Source: Sphingomonas gellani (GTDB lineage Bacteria; Pseudomonadota; Alphaproteobacteria; Sphingomonadales; Sphingomonadaceae). Taken from it: a stretch of 64,000 nucleotides of DNA. The notes below the pieces were generated by a model. That model was not told the origin of the DNA, did not search any database, and saw only the letters and a program-made list of their open reading frames with translations. Every line of letters starts with the position of its first letter. The stretch's first letter is position 1. A program made the position numbers and the translations under genes. This document shows, in pieces, positions 32,416 to 42,302 of this stretch. The stretch spans positions 62,001 through 126,000 of the forward strand of contig NZ_FOCF01000001.1 of assembly GCF_900110035.1 (NCBI RefSeq). The letters run 5' to 3'.

Positions 32416-34230
32416 TCAGACCAGCGCGCGCGCCTCGTCGTCCATTTCCCCGGACACTTCGTTGGCCCACAGGATCATGTCCGTGTGCGCCGCGCCGCTG
32501 GGGATCATGGGCAGGCAATTGGCAAGCTTCGACACGCGGCAGTCGACCATCACGGGACCCGGATGATCGATCATCGCGCGGATGCCGTCGTCCAGCTCGC
32601 CCAGCGTCTCGATGCGGATGCCCTTCCAGCCATAGGCTTCTGCCAAGGCAACGAAGTCGGGCAGGCTGTCCGAATAGCTCTCGGCGTAGCGCGACTGGTA
32701 GGTCAGCTCCTGCCACTGCCGTACCATGCCCATATATTCGTTGTTGAGGATGAAGATCTTGACCGGCAGCCGGTATTGAGTCGCTGTCGCCAGTTCCTGG
32801 ATGTTCATCTGGATCGATGCTTCACCGGCGACGTCGATCACCAGCGCATCGGGATCACCCAGCTGCGCACCAATCGCGGCGGGCAGGCCATAGCCCATCG
32901 TGCCGAGCCCGCCGGAGGTCAGCCACTTGTTCGGCTCCTCGAAACCGATGTGCTGCGCGGCCCACATCTGATGCTGGCCAACCTCGGTCGTGATGATCGG
33001 CTGACGATCGCGGGTCGCGGCGTGCAGCGCCCGGATCGCGCGCTGTGGCATGATCTCCGTCTCGCTGTCCTCCGGGAAGTCGAGGCAGCGCTTGGCGCGC
33101 CAGCCCTCGATCTGCGCGTCCCAGTCGGACAGGTCGGGGCGGGGATGGCCGCGCCGGTTCCAGATCTCGACCATCGCCTCCAGCGCGCGGCCTGCATCGG
33201 CGACGACCGCCAAGTCGATCCGCACCGTCTTGTTGATCGAGGACCGGTCGATGTCGACGTGCACCTTGCGGCTGTGCGGGCTGAACGCGTCGAGCCGGCC
33301 CGTCACGCGGTCGTCGAACCGCGCGCCCACCGCGATCACCAGATCGGCGCGGTTCATGGCGTGGTTCGCCTCATAGGTGCCGTGCATGCCGAGCATGCCG
33401 AGCCAGTGCGGCGACGAGGCGGGCAGGGCGCCCAGCCCCATCAGCGTCGAGGTGACGGGCGCGCCGGTCAGCGCCACAAGCTCGCGCAAGGCAGCCGACG
33501 CGGCCGGCCCCGCATTGATGATGCCGCCGCCGGTGTAGAAGACGGGGCGCTCCGCCGCCGCCAGCATGTCCACGACCTGTTCGATCAGCGCCGGATCGGG
33601 CTCGATCTGCGGACGATAGGTCGGGTGGCTGATCGGGCCGGGCAGTGCGTAGCGGGCGGTCGCGACCTGCACGTCCTTCGGTACGTCGATCACCACCGGG
33701 CCAGGACGACCCGACGTGGCGATGTGGAACGCCTCATGCACCACCTCCGCGAGCCGGGCGGGGTCCTTGACCAGATAATTGTGCTTGGAACAGTGGCGCG
33801 TGATGCCAACGGTGTCCGCCTCCTGAAAGGCATCGGTGCCGATCAGGCCGGTCGGAACCTGGCCGGTTATGACCACCATCGGGATGGAATCGAGCAGCGC
33901 GTCGGTGATGCCCGTCACCGCGTTGGTCGCGCCGGGGCCGGATGTGACCAGCACCACGCCGGGCCTGCCGGTGGAGCGGGCATAGCCCTCCGCCGCGTGG
34001 GTAGCGGCCTGTTCGTGGCGAACCAGGATGTGGCGGATGCGCGGGGCACCTTCGCCGGCCTCCGCATTGTGGCGGAACAGCGCGTCATAGATCGGCAGCA
34101 CCGCGCCGCCGGGATATCCGAACACGACCTCCACGCCCAGATCGATCAGGGCCTGCACCAGAATCTCTGCGCCGCCCATTTCGGCTCCGTGCGTAGCGGT
34201 TTCGGGACCCGCCATGATCATGTTCTCCAT
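32416..34230 (-). CDS. ilvB: Acetolactate synthase large (catalytic) subunit
   Basis: A 604-residue ThDP enzyme that makes acetolactate from two pyruvates. GYPGGAVLPIYDALF and RHEQAATHAAEGYARSTG (catalytic Glu) are near the N-terminus; GPGATNAVTGITDALLDS follows. The ThDP/Mg site is in VIDVAGEASIQMNIQELATA, and YMGMVRQWQEL lies downstream. First gene of ilvB-ilvN-ilvC. ATG 34230 is used; an in-frame ATG at 34221 with GGAG ahead of it is an alternative start. Confidence 0.96.
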   Translation of the reverse strand: MENMIMAGPETATHGAEMGGAEILVQALIDLGVEVVFGYPGGAVLPIYDALFRHNAEAGEGAPRIRHILVRHEQAATHAAEGYARSTGRPGVVLVTSGPGATNAVTGITDALLDSIPMVVITGQVPTGLIGTDAFQEADTVGITRHCSKHNYLVKDPARLAEVVHEAFHIATSGRPGPVVIDVPKDVQVATARYALPGPISHPTYRPQIEPDPALIEQVVDMLAAAERPVFYTGGGIINAGPAASAALRELVALTGAPVTSTLMGLGALPASSPHWLGMLGMHGTYEANHAMNRADLVIAVGARFDDRVTGRLDAFSPHSRKVHVDIDRSSINKTVRIDLAVVADAGRALEAMVEIWNRRGHPRPDLSDWDAQIEGWRAKRCLDFPEDSETEIMPQRAIRALHAATRDRQPIITTEVGQHQMWAAQHIGFEEPNKWLTSGGLGTMGYGLPAAIGAQLGDPDALVIDVAGEASIQMNIQELATATQYRLPVKIFILNNEYMGMVRQWQELTYQSRYAESYSDSLPDFVALAEAYGWKGIRIETLGELDDGIRAMIDHPGPVMVDCRVSKLANCLPMIPSGAAHTDMILWANEVSGEMDDEARALV

Positions 34231-34257
34231 TCAAAGCGGCACCTGAACCGCGGCGCC

Positions 34258-34286
34258 CGGCTACTCGCACGAAAATGATACGTCAA
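34258..34286 (-). promoter_or_regulatory. Possible sigma-70 promoter for ilvB
   Basis: TTGACG (34286-34281 on the minus strand), 17 bases, then TAGCCG, ending 28 bases before the ilvB ATG and just after the miaA stop. The -35 is good, the -10 weak, so the call is tentative. Confidence 0.35.
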
Positions 34287-34292
34287 GCCAAA

Positions 34293-35216
34293 CTAACGCA
34301 ATAATGTTTCTAGGTGGCTCGCACGCTCCTCGCCGGCGATGTCTGTCAGTCGCAGCCATGTCGCCGGCGTTTGATGCCTCAGCCAAGTATATTGGCGTTT
34401 CGCGTACCGACGGGTGGCGAGCGCGCCAGCCGCCACGGCCTCATCGCGCGACCAGACGCTGCGCACCCAGTTCGCAACCTCGGGCACCCCGATCGCGCGG
34501 CGGATCGGGGCATCGACAGGGATGTCGTCGCGCGCGAGCAGGGTAGCCACCTCTTCACTGCCTGCGTCCGCCATGTCCGCGAACCGGCTGTCGATACGCG
34601 CGATCAGCCACTCGCGTGGCGGCAGCAGCACGGTTGCTCTCAGGTCGATCGTGTCGCCGATCCCCCCAACACGCTCCGCCTGCCATGCGGCCAAGGGGCG
34701 CCCGGAGGAGCGCACCACCTCCAAAGCGCGGGCGATCCGCTGGCTGTCGGCGGGGGCCAGGCGCGCTGCTGCGTCTGGATCCTCTCTCCGCAACGCTGCG
34801 TATGCGGCGTAGACGGGCATGGCGCGCACCGAAGCGCGGACCGTAGGATCGATCTCCGGCACCGGAGCGATGCCGTCGAGCAGGGTGCGCAGGTACATGC
34901 CGGTGCCGCCGACCAGGATCGGCAAACGCCCCTCGCTCAAGGTCGCGGCGATCGCTCCGCGTGCCTCCTCGGCCCAGCGCGCGGCGGAATAGCCGGGCTC
35001 GGCACCGTCGACATGGCCGAACAGCCGGTGAGGGACGCGCGCCTCCTCCTCGTCCGAAGGGCGCGCGGTCAGGATGCGCAGGTCGCGGTACACCTGGGCG
35101 GAATCGGCGTTGATGATCGTGCCGCCGAACCGTTCGGCCACCATCAACGCCAGCGCCGACTTGCCGCTGGCGGTCGGCCCTGCGATGAGCGCGACCCGAG
35201 GCAGCGGGCCGTTCAT
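34293..35216 (-). CDS. miaA: tRNA dimethylallyltransferase
   Basis: 307 residues. It transfers a dimethylallyl group to A37 of tRNAs that read codons starting with U. The P-loop AGPTASGKSALALMVAERFGG starts at about residue 12; DSAQVYRDLRILTARPS and LVGGTGMYLRTLLDG are family blocks; the C-terminal RRYAKRQYTWLRHQ is conserved. It shares the strand with ilvB but is separated from it by a probable promoter, and is divergent from serB. Confidence 0.94.
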   Translation of the reverse strand: MNGPLPRVALIAGPTASGKSALALMVAERFGGTIINADSAQVYRDLRILTARPSDEEEARVPHRLFGHVDGAEPGYSAARWAEEARGAIAATLSEGRLPILVGGTGMYLRTLLDGIAPVPEIDPTVRASVRAMPVYAAYAALRREDPDAAARLAPADSQRIARALEVVRSSGRPLAAWQAERVGGIGDTIDLRATVLLPPREWLIARIDSRFADMADAGSEEVATLLARDDIPVDAPIRRAIGVPEVANWVRSVWSRDEAVAAGALATRRYAKRQYTWLRHQTPATWLRLTDIAGEERASHLETLLR

Positions 35217-35252
35217 GCGGCGTCCGCGACAAGGCAGGGAAAAGGGGCGGCC

Positions 35253-36131
35253 ATGTTCATCGCGACGCTGATAGCAGCGGATCGGCTGGCGGAGGGTGAC
35301 ATTTCTGATGCCACCGATCGGCTGGCACAGGCAGGTTGCGGCCCGTCCGGCACGGAATGGATAGAGGCGGGCGTCGCATGCGATCTGCGCTTCGCCTCTG
35401 CCCCCGAGGCTGCCCGGCTGGCGCTGGAAGGCGCGATAGCCCGGACCGATGTGGTGGTGCAGCCCGCGGCGACGCGCGAGAAGCGTCTGCTCATTGCCGA
35501 CATGGACTCCACCATGATCACGGTGGAATGCATCGACGAACTGGCCGATTTTGCCGGGCTTAAGCCCCAGATCGCCGCAATCACCGAGCGGGCGATGCGC
35601 GGGGAACTGGATTTCGGCGGCGCGTTGGACGCGCGCGTCGCCTTGCTGAAGGGGTTGGACGCGGGTGCGATCGACCGCTGCCTAGCGGAGCGGGTGCGCA
35701 TAATGCCAGGCGCGCGAGAACTGGTGCGGACGATGCGCGCGCGGGGCGCGGCGACGATCCTGGTGTCGGGTGGCTTCACCCGCTTCGCCGAACCGGTGGC
35801 GGCGGAGATCGGCTTCGACCGCGCCATCGCCAACGTGCTGGAGATCGCGGACGGCGCGCTGACCGGTCAGGTCCGGAAGCCGACCGTCGATTCCGACACG
35901 AAAGAGTCGACCCTGCTCGACGCGCTGGTCGAACGGGGCATAGCGGCCGAACAGAGCCTGGCGGTGGGCGACGGGGCCAACGACCTGGCCATGATCCGCC
36001 ATGCCGGACTGGGCGTCGCTTACCACGCCAAACCGATCGTCGCGGCGGCGGCGGCCGCTCGCATCGATCATGGCGACCTGTCCGCGCTACTCTACGCGCA
36101 AGGCATAGCGCGCCACGACTGGATGCGGTGA
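35253..36131 (+). CDS. serB: Phosphoserine phosphatase
   Basis: A 292-residue HAD phosphatase for the last step of serine synthesis. The nucleophile motif is IADMDSTMITVECIDELAD at about residue 84; VSGGFTRFAEPVAAEIG gives the second motif; and GDGANDLAMIRHAGLGVAYHAKP gives the last. The N-terminal 75 residues form an ACT-like domain. The start ATG 35253 follows GGGAAAAGGGG and is preferred to in-frame upstream codons that overlap miaA. Confidence 0.94.
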   Translation: MFIATLIAADRLAEGDISDATDRLAQAGCGPSGTEWIEAGVACDLRFASAPEAARLALEGAIARTDVVVQPAATREKRLLIADMDSTMITVECIDELADFAGLKPQIAAITERAMRGELDFGGALDARVALLKGLDAGAIDRCLAERVRIMPGARELVRTMRARGAATILVSGGFTRFAEPVAAEIGFDRAIANVLEIADGALTGQVRKPTVDSDTKESTLLDALVERGIAAEQSLAVGDGANDLAMIRHAGLGVAYHAKPIVAAAAAARIDHGDLSALLYAQGIARHDWMR

Positions 36132-36162
36132 CCTCGCACCCAGTCACGGCGCGGAGCGAGAC

Positions 36163-37197
36163 CTAGCGAACCACCACGCAGGTGACGCCGGCGGAGCGAC
36201 AGGCGCGCTGCGCATCCGCCTCGCTCGCAAAGGCGCCGCCGACCAGCCGGGTCAGGCCGCCGCTCTTGGCATAGGACGGGCTGCCGCCGATCCGCTTGCC
36301 TACCCGCGCCCACAAGGCGCGGGCATTACCCTCGTCCCGGAACGCGCCGAGCTGGACGCGGTAGCGACCGGGGCGTTCGGGCTTGGCGGCGGGCTTCTGT
36401 TCCTTGGCCGGTGTTGGCTTGGTCACGGGCTTTGCCTTGGCAGGCGCTGTCGACTCCGCTTTCACCGCAGCCACCTTTGTCGGTTGGACGGTGGGTGTCG
36501 CCGTGCGGCTCGGCGTTGGGGCGGGAGGCGTGCTCGCCTTTGCCGGTGCCGGTGCCGGTGAAGGGGTCGAGGGGCGCGCGGGTGTGGCATCGACCAGCAT
36601 GCGGCCGTCCGGCGCGACCTTCGCCGGTTGCTGCTGCGCGGCGATGGAGGTGACGAGCGCCGTACCCTTCTGTCGGTCCGCCGGCGAGACATAGCCGTCC
36701 ATCTGCGCCAGCGTCTCCGATGCCGACTTCAGCCCGGACTGCGACGCCAGCGTCATCAGGGCGTAAGCACGGGGCACGTCGCGCGCGACGCCGTCGCCGT
36801 TGAACAGCATCGTACCCAGCACCAGTTCCGCGCGCGGCTCACCACGGGCGATCGACTTTTCCAGCCACGGCACGGCGTCGGTCTTGCGACCCGATTGGTA
36901 CAGCGCCAGCCCGTAATTGTCCTCGGCCAGCGGATGCTTCTGAAGCGCGGCCTTGCGGAACCAGCTTTCCGCCAGGGCCGGATCGACGGGGACGCCGCGA
37001 CCCAGCTTGTACGCCTGGCCCAGATTGAACTGGGCGTCCGCATCGCCGGCGACGGCGGGCGCGCGCCATTCCTCGACCGCGGCACGATAGTCGCCGCGTT
37101 GCCAGGCGTCCCAGCCCGCCTTGACGTCGGCACCGGCCGCCGTTGCCAGCGTCAGCAGCACGCCGGTCAGTGCCGACATCATCAATCCCGCCTTCAT
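36163..37197 (-). CDS. Sel1-repeat and SPOR-domain envelope protein
   Basis: 344 residues. A signal peptide (MKAGLMMSALTGVLLTLATAAGA) is followed by Sel1-like TPR repeats (about residues 45-160: DADAQFNLGQAYKLGRGVPVD, LAEDNYGLALYQSGRK). A long Pro/Ala/Lys/Thr linker (about 190-265) leads to a C-terminal SPOR domain (GRYRVQLGAFRDEGNARAL). SPOR domains bind denuded peptidoglycan at the division septum. It is convergent with serB and divergent from the parA-like gene, whose cluster ends in a second SPOR protein. Confidence 0.88.
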   Translation of the reverse strand: MKAGLMMSALTGVLLTLATAAGADVKAGWDAWQRGDYRAAVEEWRAPAVAGDADAQFNLGQAYKLGRGVPVDPALAESWFRKAALQKHPLAEDNYGLALYQSGRKTDAVPWLEKSIARGEPRAELVLGTMLFNGDGVARDVPRAYALMTLASQSGLKSASETLAQMDGYVSPADRQKGTALVTSIAAQQQPAKVAPDGRMLVDATPARPSTPSPAPAPAKASTPPAPTPSRTATPTVQPTKVAAVKAESTAPAKAKPVTKPTPAKEQKPAAKPERPGRYRVQLGAFRDEGNARALWARVGKRIGGSPSYAKSGGLTRLVGGAFASEADAQRACRSAGVTCVVVR

Positions 37198-37385
37198 GCC
37201 ACACCCCGATCTGCCCGGCCCCGCCGCCTGTCGCGCCGGATCATGCCGCAAAACGCGCGCCCGGCAAAGAGTGCGGGCCAGCGCCGCCGATGCGGACCCG
37301 CCGCGAGACAGGCGGGCGGCGCGTTAACGGCTTCTTATCGCCCGGCGTGCCATCCGCCTTCGTGATTAACGGGATCAGGGGGCTT

Positions 37386-38099
37386 ATGCGCGTTCTCGCA
37401 ATGGCGTCGCAAAAGGGCGGTTCGGGCAAGACGACCTTGTCCGGGCATTTGGCCGTGCAGGCGCAATTGGCCGGGCAGGGGCCGGTGGTGCTGATCGACA
37501 TCGATCCGCAGGGCAGCCTGGCCGACTGGTGGAACGAGCGCGAGGCGGAGTTCCCTGCCTTCGCCCAGACTACGGTCGCGCGCCTCGCCGCCGATCTGGA
37601 GGTGTTGCGTCAGCAGGGGTTCAAGCTGGCGATGATCGATACGCCTCCTGCGATCACCATGGCGATCCAGAGCGTAATCCAGGTGGCGGAACTGGTCGTG
37701 GTGCCCACCCGGCCCTCGCCGCACGACCTGCGCGCGGTGGGCGCGACGGTGGACCTTTGCGAGCGGGCGGGCAAGCCACTGATCTTCGTGGTCAACGCCG
37801 CGACGCCCAAGGCGCGGATCACGTCCGAAGCGGCGGTGGCGCTGTCGCAGCACGGCACGGTGGCGCCGATCACGCTGCACCACCGCGTCGATTTCGCCGC
37901 GTCGATGATCGACGGGCGCACGGTGATGGAGGTCGATCCGAACGGCAAGTCGGCGGCGGAGGTCGCGGCGCTCTGGACCTATATCTCGGATCGGCTGGAA
38001 AAGAATTTCCGTCGCACGGTGTTCAGTGTTCCCTCCAGCGGCGCAGGCTTCGGACAGCGCGCGTCGGCGGCCGGTTTCGGCCGGCGGGTGGTGGGCTGA
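37386..38099 (+). CDS. ParA-family ATPase (orphan, chromosomal)
   Basis: A 237-residue ParA/MinD-type ATPase. The deviant Walker A is ASQKGGSGKTTLSGHLA at residue 9 and Walker B is VVLIDIDPQGSLADWWNE; FKLAMIDTPPA is the switch. Unlike genome-segregating ParA it has no N-terminal HTH and no ParB neighbour. The C-terminal tail (SVPSSGAGFGQRASAAGFG) is unusual. The stop overlaps the next gene (TGATG), pointing to a dedicated partner. Function could be positioning of a division or envelope complex, judging from the SPOR neighbours; this is inference. Confidence 0.88.
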   Translation: MRVLAMASQKGGSGKTTLSGHLAVQAQLAGQGPVVLIDIDPQGSLADWWNEREAEFPAFAQTTVARLAADLEVLRQQGFKLAMIDTPPAITMAIQSVIQVAELVVVPTRPSPHDLRAVGATVDLCERAGKPLIFVVNAATPKARITSEAAVALSQHGTVAPITLHHRVDFAASMIDGRTVMEVDPNGKSAAEVAALWTYISDRLEKNFRRTVFSVPSSGAGFGQRASAAGFGRRVVG

Positions 38100-38710
38100 T
38101 GTTCGGCGCGTCGAAACCGCGCGCCTCCCTGTCGTCGGGGCTGCTCGCGCGCAAGGGACAGGCGCGGCCCGCGATGCGGCCGCAGGGTTATGCTTCTCTT
38201 GCCGGCGTGGGCGGCGGGTTGGAGGATCTGGGCTGGAACGACATGGGCAGCGGGGAGGGGGCAGCCGTGCCCGACGTCCACATCGCGCCCGCACCTGCGC
38301 CCGCACCTGTCACAGCCGAGAACGCCGACGTACCCGTGCCGATGCCCGCCGTGCTGACCCAGCGCGAGGCGTTGGGCGAGGTGCTGGGTGGCGTCGTGAC
38401 GCCGGCGGCCGAGGAGCCGCAACCCGAAGAGCCCCAACCTGAAGAGCCCCGCGTGGACCGCAACGTGTCGGTCGCCACCGCCGCCCGCCTTGCGCGCGAG
38501 TCGGCGCAGCAGACGAAGAAGACCGGAAAGGCGGCCTTCACCCTGCGCCTGGATGGCGAGCGTCACCTTCGCCTTCGCCTGGCCAGCGCGCTGGCGGGCA
38601 AGTCGGCGCAGCAACTGGTCACGCACGCGGTCGACGGGCTGCTCAAGACCCTGCCGGAAGTGGAGCTGCTCGTGGCGCAATTGCCACCGGCGCGCAAAGC
38701 CGGTCGATAG
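38099..38710 (+). CDS. Hypothetical partner of the ParA-like ATPase
   Basis: A 203-residue protein. The N-terminal 130 residues are low complexity and rich in Ala/Pro/Glu, including a tandem EEPQPEEPQPEEP. The C-terminal 70 residues are folded-looking: TGKAAFTLRLDGERHLRLRL followed by SAQQLVTHAVDGLLKTLPEV, which suggests a ribbon-helix-helix-like or small alpha/beta module. It is translationally coupled to the ParA gene. I do not recognise a named family. Confidence 0.75.
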   Translation: MFGASKPRASLSSGLLARKGQARPAMRPQGYASLAGVGGGLEDLGWNDMGSGEGAAVPDVHIAPAPAPAPVTAENADVPVPMPAVLTQREALGEVLGGVVTPAAEEPQPEEPQPEEPRVDRNVSVATAARLARESAQQTKKTGKAAFTLRLDGERHLRLRLASALAGKSAQQLVTHAVDGLLKTLPEVELLVAQLPPARKAGR

Positions 38711-38726
38711 GAAGGAAGAACTGGCA

Positions 38727-40037
38727 ATGAAGACCCGCATGCTTCTGGTCGGTGGCCTGTCCGCACTGGTGATGGGCGGATCGGTGGTCGGCTGCACCGC
38801 CGAAGGGGGGAGGGGCGGCATCGCCTCTGCCAACACCCGTTCGGCAACGGTCGATGCCCGTGCAGCGGCGGACAATGCGACGCGTGCGACCCGTGCGCTG
38901 GCCCGGCATGACGGAGCGGCGGCGGTGCCGCTGGCCGAGAGCGCTGTCGCGCTGGTGCCGCGCAATGCGGGATATCGCCTGCTGCTCGGCCAGAGCTATC
39001 TGGAGGCGGGACGCTTCGTGTCCGCTCGCACCGCGCTGACGGACGCGCTGGCGCTTGATCCGGCCAACGGCCGCGTCGCGCTGAACCTGGCGCTGGCGCA
39101 GATCGCGACGGGCGACTGGGCTGCCGCGCGTGCGACTCTGACGGCAAATCAGGCGACGGTGCCCGCGAGCGATCGTGGCCTGGCGCTGGCGCTGGCGGGT
39201 GACCCTGCCGGCGGCGTGACCATCCTGACCGATGTGGTGCGATCGCCGCAGACATCGCCCAAGGCCCGGCAGAACCTGGCGCTGGCGCTGGCACTGGCAG
39301 GCCAATGGGCGGCGGCGCGCGTGGTCGCGTCGGCCGACATGGCCCCGGCCGAGGTCGATCAGCGTATCGAGCAATGGGCCGCCTTTGCGCAGCCGAGCAA
39401 CGCGTCGGATCAGGTCGCCAGCCTGTTGGGCGTGCACGCCATTGGCGACGCGGGCCAGCCGGTTGCGCTGGCGCTGAACGCCGTGGTCTCGCCAGCCGTG
39501 GCGGTCGCCGCTGCCGATACGGCAGTGACGGCCATACCGCCTCAGCCCGTCGCGACGGTCACGCCGGCCGCCGCCGCGCGGCCCGTGGAGGTCGCCGGTG
39601 TCGCATTCGGCCCCCGCCGCGAGGTCGTGCAATCGCTGGCCCCCGCTCTGATCCGGTCCGACGCCGGTCCGACGAAGGTCGCCCTTGCCGCCGCGCCGGT
39701 GCGGGGCGCGGAGCGACGGCCGGCAGCGACCACGGGTGGCGCCTGGGTGGTGCAGATCGGGGCGTTCGGATCGGCCGATGTCGCCCGCGACGCCTGGGCC
39801 CGCGCGACCCGGCGCCTGCCCGTGCTGGCACAGCATGGCCCCAGCGCCATGACGTTCCGCGCGCGAGGCGACCAGTTCTATCGCCTGTCCGTCGGCGGCT
39901 TCGACCGTGCCGACGCGGACGAGCTGTGCCGCCGGTATCGGGCAAGCGGTGGCGTGTGCTTCGTACGCGGCAACGCCGGCGACCGCGTCGCGCAATGGGC
40001 GCGGCCGACAGAGACCCAACTCGCCTCGCGCGGTTAA
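38727..40037 (+). CDS. TPR-containing lipoprotein with SPOR domain
   Basis: 436 residues. The signal sequence ends in a lipobox-like GSVVGC around residue 23. TPR-like repeats cover about 45-190 (YRLLLGQSYLEAGRFVSAR, VALNLALAQIATGDWAAAR). An Ala/Pro/Val linker runs to about 345, and a SPOR domain closes the protein (AWVVQIGAFGSADVARDAW, FYRLSVGGFDRADADELCR). It follows the ParA pair by 16 bases on the same strand, so the three probably form one operon. Septal peptidoglycan binding is expected from the SPOR domain. Confidence 0.88.
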   Translation: MKTRMLLVGGLSALVMGGSVVGCTAEGGRGGIASANTRSATVDARAAADNATRATRALARHDGAAAVPLAESAVALVPRNAGYRLLLGQSYLEAGRFVSARTALTDALALDPANGRVALNLALAQIATGDWAAARATLTANQATVPASDRGLALALAGDPAGGVTILTDVVRSPQTSPKARQNLALALALAGQWAAARVVASADMAPAEVDQRIEQWAAFAQPSNASDQVASLLGVHAIGDAGQPVALALNAVVSPAVAVAAADTAVTAIPPQPVATVTPAAAARPVEVAGVAFGPRREVVQSLAPALIRSDAGPTKVALAAAPVRGAERRPAATTGGAWVVQIGAFGSADVARDAWARATRRLPVLAQHGPSAMTFRARGDQFYRLSVGGFDRADADELCRRYRASGGVCFVRGNAGDRVAQWARPTETQLASRG

Positions 40038-40057
40038 GCCGGCCGCGCGGGCACAGC

Positions 40058-41281
40058 TCAGCCGATTTCCCGGCCACCCTTCCACAGACGCAGCACGCGC
40101 CCCTGAACGGGCATGCCGTCGAACGGCGTGTTGCCGGCGCGCGCGACCAGCGTGTCGGTGCCGATTCGCCACGGCGCGTCCGCATCCGCCAGGACCAGAT
40201 CGGCGGCCATGCCCGACTCCAGCGTTCCCGCGTCCACACCCAGCACCCGGGCAGGATTCGCGGCGAGCAGCGACCAGAGCCGGTCCAGCCCGATCACCTC
40301 ATCCCGGACAAGCCCCAGCGACAGCGCCAACAGCGTCTCCGCCCCGGCCATGCCCGCCGACGAGTCGGTGAAGGGCAGCCGCTTCGACTCCGCACCATGC
40401 GGATCGTGACCCGATGCGATCACGTCGATCGTGCCGTCCCGCACCGCCGCTAGCGCGGCCTGACGGTCCGCCTCGTCCCGCAGTGGCGGCGACAGATGGG
40501 CGAAGGTGCGAAAGCCGCTGGTCGCGATGTCCGACAGGTGCAGGTGCGCGGGCGTGATGCCGCAGGTGACGCGAACGCCGCGTTGCTTGGCCGCACGGAT
40601 CAGGTCGAACGCCGCCGCCGTCGTCACCTGTCGCAGGTGAAGCCGCGCGCCCGTTTCCTCCGCCAGCATCAGGTCGCGCGCCACCGCCAGCGCCTCCGCC
40701 AAGGCCGGTGCCGCGGGCAGGCCGAGCCGGGTCGCCGTTTCCCCCGACGTCGCGACGGCGCCGCGTGCCAGGCCACCGTCCTCCGCATGCGCGATCACCG
40801 CGCAATCCAGATCGCGCGCGTAAAGCAGGACCCGCCGCATGACCGACGAATCGGCGATCCAGCCGCGTCCGGTGCCGACCGCGCGCGCACCGGCGGATCG
40901 GCAGATCGCCATTTCCGCCAGTTCCTTACCCGCCAACCCTCTCGTGGCGGCGGAGATGGGATGGATCCACAGGTCCGGCTTGCCGATAAGCGCCGAACGC
41001 TGGACGATGCCGGGCTCGTCCAGCACCGGGGTCGTGTCCGGCATCAGCGCCACGCGCGCGATACCGCCGGCACGAAACGCCGCGCGATCGATTGCGAACA
41101 CGCCCAGATCGACCAGAGCGGGTGCAAGCAGCCGGCCCCCGCAGTCGACCTGCACCGCATCGCCCGGCACCTCAACCGCACCGGATGCGCGGATCACACC
41201 GTCCTCGACCATCAGCGTGCCATGCGACACGCCGGCGGTCGGGCAGACCAGCCGGGCGTTGATGAAGGCGATCCGGCTCAT
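40058..41281 (-). CDS. Dihydroorotase-like protein without metal ligands (PyrX/PyrC' type)
   Basis: A 407-residue amidohydrolase-fold protein that overlaps pyrB (ATGA). The place where catalytic dihydroorotases carry PGLVDLHVH reads [13 protein letters not shown], so the HxH metal ligands are missing. Other landmarks remain: [52 protein letters not shown] and the C-terminal [18 protein letters not shown]. In several bacteria such inactive homologues are needed to hold aspartate carbamoyltransferase in its complex. A separate active pyrC must exist elsewhere. Confidence 0.88.
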   Translation of the reverse strand: MSRIAFINARLVCPTAGVSHGTLMVEDGVIRASGAVEVPGDAVQVDCGGRLLAPALVDLGVFAIDRAAFRAGGIARVALMPDTTPVLDEPGIVQRSALIGKPDLWIHPISAATRGLAGKELAEMAICRSAGARAVGTGRGWIADSSVMRRVLLYARDLDCAVIAHAEDGGLARGAVATSGETATRLGLPAAPALAEALAVARDLMLAEETGARLHLRQVTTAAAFDLIRAAKQRGVRVTCGITPAHLHLSDIATSGFRTFAHLSPPLRDEADRQAALAAVRDGTIDVIASGHDPHGAESKRLPFTDSSAGMAGAETLLALSLGLVRDEVIGLDRLWSLLAANPARVLGVDAGTLESGMAADLVLADADAPWRIGTDTLVARAGNTPFDGMPVQGRVLRLWKGGREIG

Positions 41282-42261
41282 GCCCAGCCCTCCACGCCAC
41301 GCGCGCGCCGGGTCAGCACGTCCATGCATGCCATCCGCACCGCCACGCCCATCTCCACCTGTTCGGTGATCGCGGATTGCGTCCCGTCGGCCACCACCGA
41401 GTCGATCTCCACGCCCCGGTTCATCGGTCCCGGATGCATCACCAGTGCATTCGGCACGCGCGCCAGCCGTTCCGCGGTCAAGCCGTAACGCATGCGATAT
41501 TCGCGGCTGGAGGGGATGTAGCCGCCGTCCATCCGCTCGTTCTGGACGCGCAGCATCATCACCACGTCCGCGCCCTCTATCGCCTGGTCGAAATCGGTGA
41601 AGGGGGTGACGAACATCCGCTCGATCGCCGGCGGCATCAGCGTGGACGGCGCGCAAACCCGCACATCCGCGGCCAAGGCGGTCAGCGCCAGGATGTTGGA
41701 CCGCGCGACCCGGCTGTGCAGCACGTCGCCGCAGATCACCACCCGCTGCCCCGCGACCGACCCGCGCCGCCGCCTTATGGTCAGCGCGTCGAGCAGCGCC
41801 TGCGTCGGATGCTCGTGCCAGCCGTCACCGGCGTTCAGCACAGGGCAGGCGACCTTGTCCGCGATCAGCTGCACCGCGCCCGAACTCATGTGCCGGATGA
41901 CCAGCACGTCGGCTCGCATCGCGTTCAGCGTCTGGGCGGTATCGATCAGCGTTTCGCCCTTCTTCACGCTCGACTGCGCGGCATGCATATTGACCACGTC
42001 GGCGCCCAGCCGCTTTCCCGCGATCTCGAAGCTGAGCAGCGTGCGGGTCGAATTCTCGAAAAACGCGTTGATCTGCGTCAGCCCGGCCATGCGCTTGTCG
42101 GGCGCGGCATGGGTGCGGTTCGCCTCCACCCAATGTTCCGCCTCGTCGAGCAGAAAGCTGATCTCGTGTGGTTGAAGTCCCTCGATCCCGGTCAGGTGCC
42201 GGTGCGGGAAGACGGCGCCACCCTCGATAAGGGTGGACGGGCGGTGATCCGATCGTTGCAT
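41278..42261 (-). CDS. pyrB: Aspartate carbamoyltransferase, catalytic chain
   Basis: 327 residues. It makes N-carbamoyl-aspartate in pyrimidine synthesis. [20 protein letters not shown] is the carbamoyl-phosphate site, [12 protein letters not shown] and [18 protein letters not shown] follow, and [14 protein letters not shown] is near the C-terminus. It heads the pair with the inactive dihydroorotase homologue. No pyrI regulatory gene is seen. ruvX ends 40 bases away in the other direction of reading. Confidence 0.95.
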   Translation of the reverse strand: MQRSDHRPSTLIEGGAVFPHRHLTGIEGLQPHEISFLLDEAEHWVEANRTHAAPDKRMAGLTQINAFFENSTRTLLSFEIAGKRLGADVVNMHAAQSSVKKGETLIDTAQTLNAMRADVLVIRHMSSGAVQLIADKVACPVLNAGDGWHEHPTQALLDALTIRRRRGSVAGQRVVICGDVLHSRVARSNILALTALAADVRVCAPSTLMPPAIERMFVTPFTDFDQAIEGADVVMMLRVQNERMDGGYIPSSREYRMRYGLTAERLARVPNALVMHPGPMNRGVEIDSVVADGTQSAITEQVEMGVAVRMACMDVLTRRARGVEGWA

Positions 42262-42302
42262 CGAAATCGCCGGGTAACGGCGTGGCGGCCCCCCGTCCAG
42301 CG

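Noticed and set aside
32485-34278. A 597-codon plus-strand frame
   Set aside because: It mirrors ilvB on the other strand; composition is Arg/His/Asp rich, as is usual for antisense frames.
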